64,000 nt of DNA, taken from NCBI GenBank assembly GCA_029465975.1, contig CM055753.1:5219133-5283132 (forward strand), given 5' to 3'. The stretch comes from Dallia pectoralis (lineage: Eukaryota; Chordata; Actinopteri; Esociformes; Umbridae). The translations under genes and the position numbers were made by a program. Of this stretch, positions 45,101-61,984 are shown in pieces (the first letter of the stretch is position 1; each line of letters opens with the position of its first letter). A model generated the notes under the pieces. The model was not told the DNA's origin. It worked only from the letters and a program-made list of their open reading frames with translations, and ran no database searches.

Positions 45101-48100
45101 GTGACACTTTTATAACTGTGTTCTTGTTTTAGCACATTTTCTTACTCGTAGTTTTTCCTTTCAAAACGAGTATTTGTTTTATATGGATGGTATTTCGCTA
45201 GGATTCAATTGAGAACTACAGTGCATTTGCAAAAACATTCCCTATAGCGTTACGCCCATAAAATTTAATCACAGAGGCAAACACATTTTTGTTATTAGAA
45301 TATATTTATGTTGTAAAAATATGAATACTATGTTTGTATTCACCAGATGTTAAATATTGGTTTAATTAATCTAGTTTCTGGGGAACACAAAAAAAATCCA
45401 ACACCATTTTCTTTACCACAAGAGGCCGCTCTCTCTCTTTTTCTCTCTTCGCTCTACCCCTCTCCAGTTTCCTTCTCGGTTTGCATTTGGATAAGGCGTT
45501 GACACAAGGTTTCTCAGGCTGGGCCGCGGCTGTGTATTTGAAGTGGGACCCTGAGATGGCTGCATTGATAAGGGTTGTCTGGCTTACAGAGATTGGCAGC
45601 TTTCTCCCTGGAAAAGAAAACAGAAATGTCTTATGTAAACAGCAAAAAAAAGCCCAAGCCGTGCAGGAAAGCAGCCTTATGTGATATGACCTGCAGTGCT
45701 GTGGAATTATATCAACTATATAGAAATATGCACCACGCATACACTTTTCATAGAGTATAATCAGATGTCAGTGTTGTCTAGATTTAGGGGATGGGTCGGG
45801 CGAAAACAGATGCCAGCTGAATTACCATAATCAGCTCCTAGAACCTGAAATGAACATCATTCACCTCTGAGTGCCCTAGAAGCTCAAGGATCCGCTCTTC
45901 CTCAGAACCGAAACGGTGTGTAAAGTCTTTCTCTTCAGAAATGTGTGTTTATCTACGCTGCCTATGTGTAATCAATGTATATTTCTGTGTGTGTGTGTGC
46001 GCCTGTTCCACTAATGGACACGCCTAACCCTGTCTCCTACACAGCCTCCCCATTTCCCCCTTCACCCCATATCATATCCATGTACTCCCATGGGATCTGA
46101 TTAAAAGGGTTTCCAGCCGGAGCGACGGGAGGGGCTGCACGAGACAGTGCCGAGAGTGGTCCTCATTATCCCCTGCCCACGTCCCGTACGGCGCCCTGTT
46201 CCCTTCGCAGGGCACTACTTCCCACCAAAGCCCAATGGCCCCGGTTCGGAGGTGGCGCACTGCGAAGTGAACGAGGGGAGTTTGGGCAGCACACACTGTG
46301 TCGGCGGTGAATGTGGCAGGAGAGGAGTGGGTACTCTCCTTCTTCCTGATCGATACAGATACCCCGCCTCGTGGGGCTGCTCTGTGTCTGCCCTGCTCAC
46401 TGGACTAATGTGTCTGGTATTGACAGGGCAGTACAGTATTACACAGAGAATATACATCAATACAAACACAATGGGCCCTTTTCCCAGACACCGATGAACT
46501 CCTTTCCTGGATTAAAAAAAACGACTCGAACGGAGAGAGCCTTTCGGGTTCAAGCGATCAAGAGATCGGACTTGCCATTTGAACGCTGTCACTGCGTTTT
46601 CGACAGCGCGCCGCCCTCTGTGGGGTTTCGGAGGAAACGACCTGAGTCCTAATTCAATGATTGTTGACCTGTCTGAACATGACCAGTGTCTCCCTCGCCC
46701 AAGGGCCTACCAAACGGAAAGGGCTCAAGAGGTGAAATCTGTGGACGGATATACGTCCGAAGAGGATGCCCTTTAACCTCTGTGACCTCCTGATCTCATG
46801 ACCTGGAGGGAGAGAGGGAGTGGCGTCGGGGATGAAATGGGGGTGGGGTTGAGGCCCGGGGGGAGGGGGTAATTGATAGGTTGATATAGTGAGGCCTCGG
46901 GGTATGGAGGAGTCCGGAGCAACACACAACGTGTGTGTGTGTGTGTGTTACTAACATACAGTGTACGACATTCGTTTTACACTGTTGTTGTTGTCCCAGG
47001 AAAGGTGTGATTATGTTTTGCTTGCAGATTGCAGCCTGCGTACAGAAGATGAAGGCAAAACAGCTTGCAAGGTACTGCTCTATGTCAGCAGTCATAAAGA
47101 GCACACCATGTTGGACCCACTGCGTTGCTGTTAGTAAATTAACTTAACGGGTTGGGTGCTGAATGCGTGTGGCTGGTAGGACAAGCAGAGTTAGGACAGC
47201 ATTACGATAACATACTGATTGATTCATTTTTATTGCCGCAGTTAATAGTCTCAAAATGTCCACCGTCATTAAATGTTTAAGGATTTGTGGACGGGACTTT
47301 TCTCAATGATCGTATACGTGTTGAAATCACTCCGGTCTGAGAGCCTGTGTAAACATGTGACACGCAGGCATGTGTCTACCAGGATAAAATGTAGATTCCT
47401 TTTTTATTTACTATTACAAATTATTTACTATTCCTCTTCTTGAGTAACCTATTAGAATAATAAAAGCCACACAGTGTAGCTCCTTCAAATATTCAGTGTT
47501 CCTTTTCTTTCTTTTTGAGGTTAAAGAGCAGGCTGAATTACTGGAGTCACATAGGGGGAGAAAGGGGAGAGAGGAAGAGGGGAGAAGTGAGCGGATGAGG
47601 GGGGACGTGGGGAGTCTGTAATAGCTGACAGATGGTTACAGAGGCCTGAGTGCACCTCTGTGATTAGGGGGTGAGGTAGGATGTGTGCTCGTGTGTGTTT
47701 GTGTGTATGCAAGTGCGTCTGAGTAGTAATCACTAACCCCCCTCTTACTCCCCAAAAATACACCCGCCCTGCCGGCCTGCTCCTAAAGGCCACGGGGACG
47801 CACCGTGAATGCCCGTCTGTTCTTCAGCCCAAACACTCAAAATACCCAAACACTAGGCTCCCTGTCAGCTTCTTTGGCCCAACCTTGTCCAGATGGCCCT
47901 GGTCTAACTAGCCCAGGTTCCAGGGCCCTGTGGTACTGTGTGGGGCCTCCTGTACCCCACGCTCTGGTCAGAACCATCCCTTACTGGGCTCCTTTCAGGC
48001 AGACAGGATTTCAGAATTCCTCTGCACTCCGTTTTCACCCTGGCGCTCTCAGGTTACCAGCAAGCCAGTGTGAATCGTGCCAGACCTGTTATTTTAGACA

Positions 48101-48534
48101 GTTGGACCCGGAGTGAGTGGCATGCCTGTGTGTGTGTTTGTGTGTGTGTGTGTGTTTGACTGACCATAAAGTGCCTCTCAGTCTTGTCACCCCAGATCAA
48201 AATAATCCACAAGTTCTGACAGCCACGTAAAAGGGTTTGTCATGTACAAGATCTCACCAAATAAGGAAAATGAGAACATTTTATATTCTTGCTTTTTTAA
48301 GTTAAACATTTCAGTGTCACTGTTCACTGTACTGTGTAATTCTGTCTATGATAAAACGTTTCCCTGTGTGAATTTATAAAAGAAAAACGGAAAGATGAAG
48401 AAATACGATGAACAAGTTAACAACCAAATTATTGAGTCACATCATGAATAGAACACAGTATTTGTGAATCCAATGTCTGCTATGCCAAATGTTGCAATTA
48501 TCTTATACATCTGATAGGTCAGTACTTTAATGGG
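45101..48534. other. Intergenic DNA without recognised genes
   Basis: Mixed composition. 46.0-46.9 kb is GC-richer and has a 116-codon + strand frame, but its protein shows no domain. Within it GGCGCCCTGTTCCC ... GGGCACTACTT at about 46189-46220 resembles a dispersed fish repeat, so I do not call it. 47540-47620 is purine-rich, and (GT)n runs occur at about 46931-46948 and 48127-48156. Confidence 0.4.
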
Positions 48535-48635
48535 TAAATTTAATTTTTAAATGTAACCTTTATTTAACCAGGTAGGCCGATTGAGAACAAATTCTCATTT
48601 GCAATGGCGACCTGGCCAATGAATGTTGCTCTAAG
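48535..48635 (-). mobile_element. LINE 3' tail fragment (minus orientation)
   Basis: On the minus strand the sequence reads GGCCAGGTCGCCATTGCAAA ... TTGTTCTCAATCGGCCTACC, then TGGTTAAATAAAGGTTAC, the same tail type as the LINE ending at 36803. Only the 3' end is preserved. Confidence 0.7.
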
Positions 48636-50460
48636 CGTCCCTCCCCTTTTGATTTCTGGTAATCACCATGGCGATCAAAAACTGCAGGCTACCAATTTAC
48701 GTAGATTATTTCTGCTCACCAATTAAAACAAATGTCTTATTATATTTTCCTTCCAATGCAAATGATTTCCTCAAGCATCATACCTCACATTAGGTTGACC
48801 TCACAATCTCACTTGTGTCCTAATGTTCAGCACAGAACCAATAGCTATGTTTGTTCACCCAGCTTCCTAAAATCCCCAGGAGTCAGGCAAAAAAGACTTA
48901 GAGAGACTAGAGAGCTATTGGAAGCCTGCAAAGAAAGGAGCCTTTTCTCCAGACAGTTTGGCACACCGGCACAAGGTAGCCAGTGGATTTGCCAGATTGA
49001 CACCAGGTGTTTGAGCTGTAGATGTTTTCTGTCTGACTACCACACCGACAGGATCTGCGGTCAGCAGAGCCTAATTCTGTGTAAGTGTTCTTGAGTCATG
49101 AATTTTCTCAAAGCTACTTCAGTAACTGTGTTTTTTCCTTTAGCCGACTAACATGAACTGAAGGCAAACAGCGCTAGCTAGCTAAACGTAGCTGTAGAAA
49201 TGCGCACAACGTTGGCTGAATAAAGTTCTGCTATGATCTTAGGAAAGGGCTGCTCAGCTTTTAGCCCAAAATGTCCACCTCATATGCAGTTGTTTATGTG
49301 TGACATCGAAGTCCTGCGCTAATTAATAAGGTTAAAGTGCACGACTGTGGAATCCACTGAACTGTCTGAAGCGACAGAGGGGTAATTGGCCCATATTGGG
49401 GTTCCTATATTGGTAGGTGATTAGGAAGATGTTTAGCGTACACATCACATGTACATTACTGACATTGGATGTTCAGTTTACAGGCACTTACATTTTCTGT
49501 GTGATTCCCCCTGTGAATCAGCCCTGTATGCAGATCTTAGATGGTCCATCTGTTCTCCCTGAAGACGGCACTGTGTACCTTAGTATTGGTGATTTCACAT
49601 CCATTAACATTGGGAGCATATGTAGACTTTCACAATAAAAGCGGTGATACATTACTTGTCACCTCAGTGTTTGTCCTTGGCGCTCTTTGACACAGTTATT
49701 TTGCCCAAATCTGCCAGGAGATTCAAAATAACATACGATAGCCCATGTGACTGGTTTGATCTGCGGGAAATGCATGCTGTACTAATAGCGCTTTTAAGTG
49801 ACGTTGAGTCTGATAAAATATTATCACAATCACAAGGTGAGACACTTGTATATATCTGTGTGTCAGTGATGGAGTACAGGATGTCACAAAGAGTTATAGT
49901 ATATGGTTACGGTTGAGACTGGATTTGCCATGCTTGGCTTGTAAAAAAACAGACAACGTAGTTAGAGAAACAGTTTGGCACTAGATCCGTTTCTGCCTCC
50001 AGAACGAATAGGAATATAAAGAAGGATTCCCTTCTCGCACCTTCTAATCATTTAACTCTTGCGTTTGTCATAAACACAAACAAACAAAAAAACAACTATT
50101 TGTAAAGCCTGTTCCCACTGGCTTATATAACGTAGTGTGCTACTTTAAGTTAGAGAACATAGGGGTACTAGAAAAGCAACGGTTTGCCATTTGGGTCACC
50201 ATGTTCCCTGACCAGCGTTTTTCCATTTACAGAATTATTAATGCTGTGTTGAGTAACTTCGCCGAACAACGACTGTTTCCAATTTGTCTACAGGAAGTGT
50301 GGAGAGACATAACTAGAATAGCAATCTGTTAGAGCTCTTATTTAAAACAGAGTCATTTCGGTTCTCCCTCTGTTTAATGATAACAGCCAAGGTCGTGTAA
50401 AGTCTATCTGATGACTTTTCATGCAGACGAATGTGTTCGACAAATGGCGACACACTGAAC
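48636..50460. other. Intergenic DNA, no gene recognised
   Basis: Open frames of 60-120 codons on + at 48.7-50.3 kb show no domain, no consistent splice context and ordinary non-coding composition. Left uncalled. Confidence 0.4.
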
Positions 50461-50464
50461 ATTT

Positions 50465-50600
50465 ATGTTGTTCTTATTATTATTGACATGTCATTTAGCC
50501 GATGCTCTTACCCAGGGCAACATACGTGTACGTAAGTGTACATCGATGGTTGACTGCGGGGTCGTGACCAGGAGGAACCGGAGGGTATCTAAGTAGAAAA
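50465..50600. repeat. Dispersed fish repeat fragment
   Basis: TTATTATTGACATGTCATTT plus AGCCGATGCTCTTACCCAGG is close to a dispersed sequence I know from salmonid-type genomes. The family name is not certain. Confidence 0.45.
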
Positions 50601-50879
50601 ATCTGTAAAAAATATTAGTCTAGTGAGGAGACACAGCAGATGTAGGAGGTGGGGTATCTGTATTATGAGGAAGCAAGGAGAGTACTTCCTCCTCTCCTGC
50701 TACCTTCATCCCTGACGTGGGGACATCCAGGGGGTCGCGAGTGAAGTCTCTATTTTGTTTGAAACCCTATCAAACTAAGGAATGGACAGAGACTAAGCAT
50801 ACAGCCTAATAGGTCAGAAAACAACCTATCCATGACCTTTGACATGTCGGGCTGGACTAGACTGACCCAATCCTTTGTC

Positions 50880-51450
50880 AAACCCTGAAGGTGTCCTGTG
50901 GTATCTAGCATGAAGACATTATTAGCCGAACCCTGAAGGTGTCCTGTGGTATCTAGCATGAAGACATTATTAGCTGAACCCTGAAGGTGGCCTGTGGTAT
51001 CTAGCATGAAGATATTACAGCAGAACCCTGAAGGTGTCCTGTGGTATCTAGCATGAAGACATTATTAGCCGAACCCTGAAGGTGTCCTGTGGCATCTAGC
51101 ATGAAGACATTATTAGCTGAACCCTGAAGGTGTCCTGTGGTATCTAGCATGAAGACATTATTAGCTGAACCCTGAAGGTGTCCTGTGGTATCTAGCATGA
51201 AGATATTACAGCAGAACCCTGAAGGTGTCCTGTGGCATCTAGCATGAAGACATTAGCAGCAGATCCCTGAAGGTGTCCTGTGGTATCTAGCATGAAGATA
51301 TTACAGCAGAACCCTGAAGGTGTCCTGTGGTATCTAGCATGAAAACATTATCAGCACAACCCTCAGCACAACCCTGAAGGTGTCCTGTGGTATCTAGCAT
51401 GAAGACATTATCAGCAGAACCCTGAAGGTGTCCTGTGGTATCTAGCATGT
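50880..51450. repeat. 48-bp minisatellite
   Basis: About 12 copies of a 47-48-bp unit starting AACCCTGAAGGTGTCCTGTG and ending near GACATTATTAGC. Because 48 is a multiple of three, the minus strand stays open as a 16-residue repeat (MLDTTGHLQG...). This is not evidence of a gene: no start, domain or splice context, and 47-bp units break the frame. Confidence 0.95.
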
Positions 51451-51600
51451 GGTCTGGAAGGTCCCTGGTTCTAATCCCCCCACCACTGCGTCGTGCTGTC
51501 CTTGAGCAAGACAGTTAACCCTAAAATGCCCGGGCGCCGTGACGTGATCAGGTAACTCAGGGTTGGGTAAAATGCAACTGACAATATTCTATTCTATTCT
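51451..51600 (+). mobile_element. SINE-like insertion inside the 48-bp array
   Basis: Begins TGTGGTCTGGAAGGTCCCTG with a B-box-like GGTTCTAATCC, continues GTCCTTGAGCAAGACAGTTA as in several fish tRNA-derived SINEs, and ends in (ATTCT)n-like simple sequence. The array resumes at once with GAAGATATTACAGCAGAACC. The insertion thus splits one repeat unit after TCTAGCATG. Confidence 0.65.
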
Positions 51601-51639
51601 ATGAAGATATTACAGCAGAACCCTGAAGGTGTAATATGC

Positions 51640-52090
51640 GAGCTGCAGTGGATTGTACTTGTGGATTGTACTTGTTCTGGCAGCACATCCCACAGAACAA
51701 AACATTGCATCAGATGACCTAGTTCCACTGCTCCAAGGTCCAGTCCTGATGTTTATGCACCTATTGTAGACGTTTTCAACCGTAGACAGGTGTCATCATG
51801 GAAACTTTGACAGGTCTGTGAGTGGATATAATGTTTTGGCTCACCAGTGTGTATTTGGAGCCATGAATGAGCTTTCTACACTTCAGTGCTGGCAGTTTGG
51901 CCCACTTTTTTGTGCTTAGCGATCCAATTCTCCCCGTTTTGAAGGGTGTCTTCTGTTTTCACTTTTGTCCACAGGTTTTCAATTAGATTCCGATCTGGAC
52001 TGAACTCCGGTCACTTCAAAACTCTCCAGCAACCCCAAAACGACGTGCTGCATGTTTAATTCTGGGAAAAAGTTTGTTTTTGTTTAGTGT
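51640..52090 (-). mobile_element. Two adjacent DNA-transposon fragments, one with mariner-type DDE motif
   Basis: The part at 51650-51860 matches a dispersed fish DNA-transposon sequence (GCTCCAAGGTCCAGTCCTGA). At about 52030-51900 the minus strand reads WRVLKWPEFSPDRNLIENLW, the decayed form of the Tc1/mariner signature W-P-x-x-S-P-D-L-N-P-I-E-N-L-W that includes the third catalytic acid, followed by a stop. Both are inactive fragments. Confidence 0.65.
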
Positions 52091-52339
52091 AAAAAAACTT
52101 TCCACTGAACATATTCCCAGAAGGATTGCGGGATGTTCAGCTGTTTTTTGGCAAATGTAGCCAATCTCTCAGCAGTCAGTTTAATATTACAAGCCTGTTT
52201 CGTTGAGTTGGTGAAGAACGGGACAAGGCGAAACTGTCTGACCCTTGGTTTTGAAGGTCATCTTGAATCTGTCTGGCATTGGATCGAAGAGCTGTGTCCA
52301 CTGTTCACGAGTGTCCATGTCTGGCTCAAGTGGCAACCT

Positions 52340-52945
52340 TCCGGTCTCTCTCCTGAAACCAATAAGGAAGTGAGTTAAACTGCAATTCATTGACTGGCCG
52401 CTTAAGGCTGGCTGCAGAAGTGAGTCAAATCTGTATCTCCCCCATGTTAAAATGGTAAACTTTACAGCAGAAAAAAACATGTTTACAGCCTGGTTCTCTA
52501 TTTGGATTTGGTCTATACAGCTAATTTTGCCCTTCATAACAACTGTGAGGGGGTGAATTTTTTTTTATAACTCATCCGTTTAGTTGATTAATTTTTTAAG
52601 TTCTGCATAATTAAGGGTGTGTCCAGCGGATTCCCGCATTACCGGATGCCTGCATTTTCACAAATAGCGTAACATTTATTAACACTGACTATATTTGGAA
52701 GTATTTTTTTACATGTCCTCAAAGATATGTGTAAGAAATTAGCCTATAATTACTCAGTAAACAGCATCCAAACTCCTCAGCTCCATCCACGTACCGCCTC
52801 TTTGACCATTTTCGTTTATCCGGGAGTGACGCGCTGCCAAGATGGCGACGGTCGGCTACGCCCACTTTAGGCTTCAAAAACGGTCTTCAGAAACCTACTG
52901 GTGACGTCACGGATACTACGTCCATATCTTTATACAGTCTATGGT
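52340..52945. mobile_element. Dispersed DNA element ending at the TATACAGTCTATGG motif
   Basis: The right end at 52800-52945 (GCCAAGATGGCGACGGTCGG, CAAAAACGGTCTTCAGAAAC, GTGACGTCACGGATACTACG, TTATACAGTCTATGG) is a sequence I recognise as widely dispersed in teleosts. The left border is uncertain; upstream sequence from about 52340 appears repeat-like. I do not know the superfamily with certainty. Confidence 0.55.
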
Positions 52946-54148
52946 CTGGCTACATTGTTGGGTCTGTCATCCTTAGACACATCTCTGGTTCTCCGGTCTT
53001 TTTCTCCATGCTCGTTGCAGTGCACACAGTGGCACAAAACAGGGGAATCGGTCCTGGTCTCTATTTGAACTGGTTAAATGAGGGATTTCTTTATTGCAGG
53101 GATCTGTATAGCACCAGAGGGGAGGTCCATTTCACAAAGAAGGAGAATCACATGGTTAAAATCAAGGGCCATTCATATTTTCTGCCCATTTAAAAATAAT
53201 TAAGGATGAGAAGAAAAAGTTGAGACTTAGCAAATCATTAACATTTTCAGGGTTTGTTCAAATGCGAACCAAAGTTTTTGAGAAGACGACCAAACCATTT
53301 GTTAAGAGTAGCTGCCTTGAAACCAATGAATATATAGTTGAAGCTTGACCCTGAAGTAACACCAGAGGTCAAGGAGACTCTGGACAATCTGGACAACACG
53401 GAGAGTGAAAGGTTGATGAGAATAGAAGGCAGATGATCGCAGGAAGAGTAGAGGAACCGAGGGATCAGATGAAGTGAGAGAGAGACCTTCTCTCTGGTTG
53501 CCGAGCTGATACACCCATCTGTCATCACAGTTGTCAAAACGCTACGGATCAAAGGTTTCCATTTCCTGCACTTTGGTGTGTGTGTGTGTGTTTGTGCGTG
53601 TGTGTGTGTGTCTAATGCCACTGGGCCGTGACATACACTGCCGCTACCGCGCCAAACTAAATTGAGGATTTGCCTTGACTGAACGAAACGAACCAACATA
53701 TTTCCCCCTTCTGTTTATATTGGTTGTCTAAAACACTTGAAGCCACATTATGATTTCATATTCGTCGGTTAGCGCTGGCTAGCGTACGGTGGCTAGCGTA
53801 TAGTCTTTGCTTTTCACTACGGACTGGGCTAAATAAACGGACAACCTCGGCCAACCTCGCTATAGAAGGCACGCGAGTTTTCCGTTCCTTCTTTCTCCGG
53901 TTCTTACTGTCTCAGTGTGTGTGTTTGTATACAGTATATGTTTAATATTACTAAAGATGTGTTTGCTGGTGTGTCTCAGCAGGTGGTGGCGTGTCTACTG
54001 CTTTGTGCGATACATAATGCAGCTACATATACGTCGCTAATTTTTAAATCTGACTTCAGTCTTTGGCTTTCTTATTACGCAGCTGCTGTTTCGTGATTTG
54101 ATCTCCCCGCCGCCCAGATGTCTTGTCTGTCCTGCCAGTAACCAAGGC

Positions 54149-54180
<32 letters not shown>

Positions 54181-55355
54181 CTCTGTGTTTCATTCTACCA
54201 GTAACAGCAGGCAAAGTGGAAGTCAGGACAGGCAGTGAGTTGATAAAGGCATACATGGGGCGCTATCCACAATGTATGTGTGTGTGTGTGTGTTTGTGCG
54301 TGTGTGTGTTTGTGTGAGAGAGTGCATCGGTCTATGAGCAGTACCAGACGAGGCACTGACAGGATCTGCAGGGAGTCTGTGAAGTTCTGTAGGTCAGCCA
54401 AATTTCAAACTCGCCGTTCAAATGTGTGTGTACGTCTGTGTGTTCCAACCCCGATCGCTAGGTGATGTCATCACAGCTGCCAGCCACTGACAGAGAGTTT
54501 CCGCACCGCAACATGGGGCCCTTCGGTTCGCCTGTCAGCCTGACTGACAGTTGAATGACACCAATGAGGGCCGGCTGTCCCTCCCCCTGAGTGACCAGGA
54601 CTGAGTGACAGCCAGCAAGCAGACAGAAAGAGCTTTCCTAAACCCTGAAGTCTTTAACTTTGTCTTTGTTGGCATCTGCTTAGCTCCTTTTATCCAAGCT
54701 TCCCTCACTAATTTCTCTTTCTAGACTTTTCTGTCTTTTTCAGTTTGTTCTGTTTCTTCTCCACAACACTGGGGTAATTTATTTTCACCATCTCTCTCTC
54801 TTTTCGCTCTGTAGTTCTGTCACCACTTTCTGTTCCAGGACCCAGGGATGCAGCGTGAAATGGCAAACACAGTCCGCTGTCTGTTATTTGGCCTGTGGGT
54901 GGCTTAGTTACGGGACTCTGCACATCCCAGAGTACATTTCTCTATTCATTTTCCCCTCTATCCCAACAAATGATGTTCTCCGGGTGATGTGCCAAACACA
55001 ATGCTTTATATTCAGACTGAAGTGACCACCACTCTTGCATGGTCCCCTAAAAGCCAAGTTTAGACTGGAATCTTAATGTGCCCCGAAAAGAACACACTCA
55101 AAATGTGACACCACGTTTACAGGAGCCGGACTTATTAAAGGTATCTGTCCCAGTCAGCATTTCTCTTCTTGCCTATGTTCCCTATCTGCTTCTCTTCGTA
55201 AGGAACTCCTAACAGCCTTTGACAGAACTACTACAGATCTAGAACCAGTTGCATTTCAACCTTGTAATTGATCACTTACATGTGTTCCTGTGTCTTAGCT
55301 GTGTCTGCAGGTGTGTGTTTCTATATCGTTGCACGTTTGAATATTACAGATGTAA
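52946..55355. other. Intergenic DNA with short GT/CA microsatellites
   Basis: Microsatellites at about 53576-53611, 54151-54181 and 54276-54316. A repeated GGCTAGCGTA word occurs at 53778 and 53791. No supported exon on either strand. Confidence 0.45.
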
Positions 55356-55361
55356 AGGCCT

Positions 55362-55712
55362 ACTGTGTGTGTGTGTGTGTGTTTGGGTTCTCCAATGGAT
55401 TGTTTTCCCTTGTGAGTATGTGTGTGTGTGTGTGAGTGTGTGTGTTTGTGTGCGTGTGTGTGTGTAAGTATGTGTGTGTATGAGTATGTGTGTGTGTGTG
55501 TGTGTGAGTGCGTATGTGTGTGTGTGTGTTTGTGTGCGTGAGTGTGTGTATGAGTATGTGTGTGTATGTGTGTGTGTGTAAGTATGTGTGTGTGTATGAG
55601 TATGTGTGTGTGTGTGTGTGTGTGAATATGTGTGTGTGAGTATGTGTGTGTATGAGTATGTGTGCGTGTGTGTGAGTATGTGTGTGTATGAGTATGTGTG
55701 CGTGTGTGTGCA
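55362..55712. repeat. Compound (GT)n microsatellite with GAGTATGTG interruptions
   Basis: About 350 bp of GT-rich simple sequence on +, broken at 55381-55418 by unique DNA and elsewhere by TATGAGTATG and GCGTGTG words that form a loose higher-order pattern. Confidence 0.93.
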
Positions 55713-56359
55713 TGTGCGGTGGTGGGGGGAGGCATAAATAAATAAACCACAGCAGGCCCAATCTAAACGGAGCAATCAGGACCAAGCCTTTTATGGTTCT
55801 GTGGGGCAGATTGTTTACGCTGGGTTTTCCTTTGAATCTCTCTGTGTTTTGAGAGAGCGAGGTGGAGAAGAAAGAGAGAGATAAAGTGGCAGTGGTGTGG
55901 GAAAGAGAGAGCGAGAGAGGTGAATTTTAACAGAAAGAGTAGCTGAGGGTGGACGAGAGAAAGAAAGATGAAACTCATTTAGCTAGTTTGCTTAAACCTA
56001 AGCATCTTTGCTAATGTTTAGAGTCCAGAGTTGAATTCAACTCACTTAAACAAAATGCTGCAATGAACTCATTGTGGTGTTTTAGTTGGATCAATTTAAG
56101 ATACTTTTTCAGTTGCTGGTCTCGAGTCTCCACAGAGATTTTACTCACAAAACATACCTCGCCTGTCAATTCAGCTGGTCTGATCCTTCTTGTTGATTAA
56201 CATCGAACTAGAATGATCTTCGGTCCAGTATACAATCATACGGTACACCTAAGTACTGAATCCTATTAAATTGTGTACACTTGACCAAAAGACCTATGAA
56301 ATAAATATATCCATTTCACAATGCCCACAGGTACACTAAGAAAAGGTTTGACAACACTC
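55713..56359. other. Intergenic DNA, no gene seen
   Basis: Includes a purine-rich GAGA patch at about 55851-55925. The rest is unique. Confidence 0.4.
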
Positions 56360-56364
56360 CACCA

Positions 56365-56775
56365 CTGTGGACCAGCCCAACGGAACCAAAGCAGTGGTCA
56401 GAACATCACCCACACACTGTGGACCAGCCCAACGGAACCGAAGCAGTGGTCAGAACATCACCCTCACATTGTGGACCATCCCAACGGTACCTGAGCAGTG
56501 GTCGGAACCATCATCATCACACTGTGGACCATCCCAACGGTACCTGAGCAGTGGTCGGAACCATCATCATCACACTGTGGACCAGCCCAACGGTACCTAA
56601 GCACTGGTCAGAACCATCACCCTCACACTGTGGACCATCCCAACGGTACCTGAGCAGTGGTCGGAACCATCATCATCACACTGTGGACCAGCCCAACGGA
56701 ACCGAAGGAGTGGTCAGAACATCACCCTCACACTGTGGACCAGCCCAACGGTACCGAAGCACTGGTCAGAACCAA
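56365..56775. repeat. 52-bp minisatellite
   Basis: About eight copies of a 52-bp unit GTGGACCAGCCCAACGGAAC ... AGTGGTCAGAACATCACC; copies start at about 56367, 56419, 56471, 56523 and so on. Two variant types (GGAACCGAAGCAG/ACATCACC and GGTACCTGAGCAG/CCATCATCATC) alternate in blocks. Confidence 0.95.
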
Positions 56776-57244
56776 CATTCTTACGCCAACAGAAAAATCA
56801 GCATCTGTGTTCTGAGAAAATTGAAAGCAGAAGGCAGCTTTCATGCAAGTATTTATAGCAATTATTTTAATCTTGTATCTCAAAAAAACTTTACAAGACT
56901 CCATTGCTCTTTATTTTGGCTTAACTTCTTGAACATAGGTCATATTATTTATCTGTCATCTATAAAATAGCAGACTTTTTGAGCACTGATTTCAATCGAA
57001 ACGATAACAATTTTACATCTAAAAATGGAATGGAAAATCTAATTGCTGCGGTAAGCGGTTATGCTAACAACCAGGGTTGCATGGTGACGGGGTGGGAGGG
57101 GTTTAATTGGGCTGCTCAGTGTGTGACATTTTGATTGACAGGAATCAATCAAAGCGTTTTGATGGACCACCAGACAACCAGCGAGGCAACATGGAACTCA
57201 AGAATGTCAGTTTGAATTAGAACCTTTTGATTTAAAAAGCCTCC
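56776..57244. other. Unique AT-rich spacer between two minisatellites
   Basis: No gene or known repeat was seen. Confidence 0.4.
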
Positions 57245-57615
57245 CTTTTCTCCTTAGTGAGTCTGTATAGTCTCCACAATATGTGTCAGTAAACACCAAA
57301 TCAGACCAACTGATTCTGACTCCTGAGTCTTAGTGAGACTGTATAGTCTCAACAATATGTGTCAGTAAACACCAAATCAGACCAACTGATTCTGACTCCT
57401 GAGTCTTAGTGAGCTGTATAGTCTCCACAATATGTGTCAGTAAACACCAAATCAGACCAACTGATTCTGATTCTGACTCCTGAGTCTTAGTGAGTCTGTA
57501 AAGTCTCCACAATGGAAATATGTGTTAGTAAACCCCAAGTCAGACCAACTGATTCTGACTCCTGAGTCTTAGTGAGTCTGTAAAGTCTCCACAATGGAAA
57601 TATGTGTTCGTAAAC
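57245..57615. repeat. 76-81-bp minisatellite
   Basis: About five copies of a unit containing GAGTCTTAGTGAGTCTGTAT, AGTCTCCACAATATGTGT and CAGACCAACTGATTCTGACT. Anchors GAGTCTTAG lie at 57325, 57401, 57482 and 57563. The last two units carry an extra AATGGA. Confidence 0.93.

Positions 57616-61984
<4,369 letters not shown>

Noticed and set aside
46147..46497. 116-codon + strand frame in a GC-richer patch as a possible gene
   Set aside because: No recognisable domain, no plausible splice partners, and part of it resembles a dispersed fish repeat.
50750..51198. Minus-strand 16-residue repeat protein in the 48-bp array
   Set aside because: Any 48-bp tandem repeat lacking a stop stays open. Some units are 47 bp and break it, and there is no promoter, domain or splice context.
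55295..55785. His/Thr-rich minus-strand frames
   Set aside because: Direct translation of the (GT)n/(CA)n microsatellite in all three frames.
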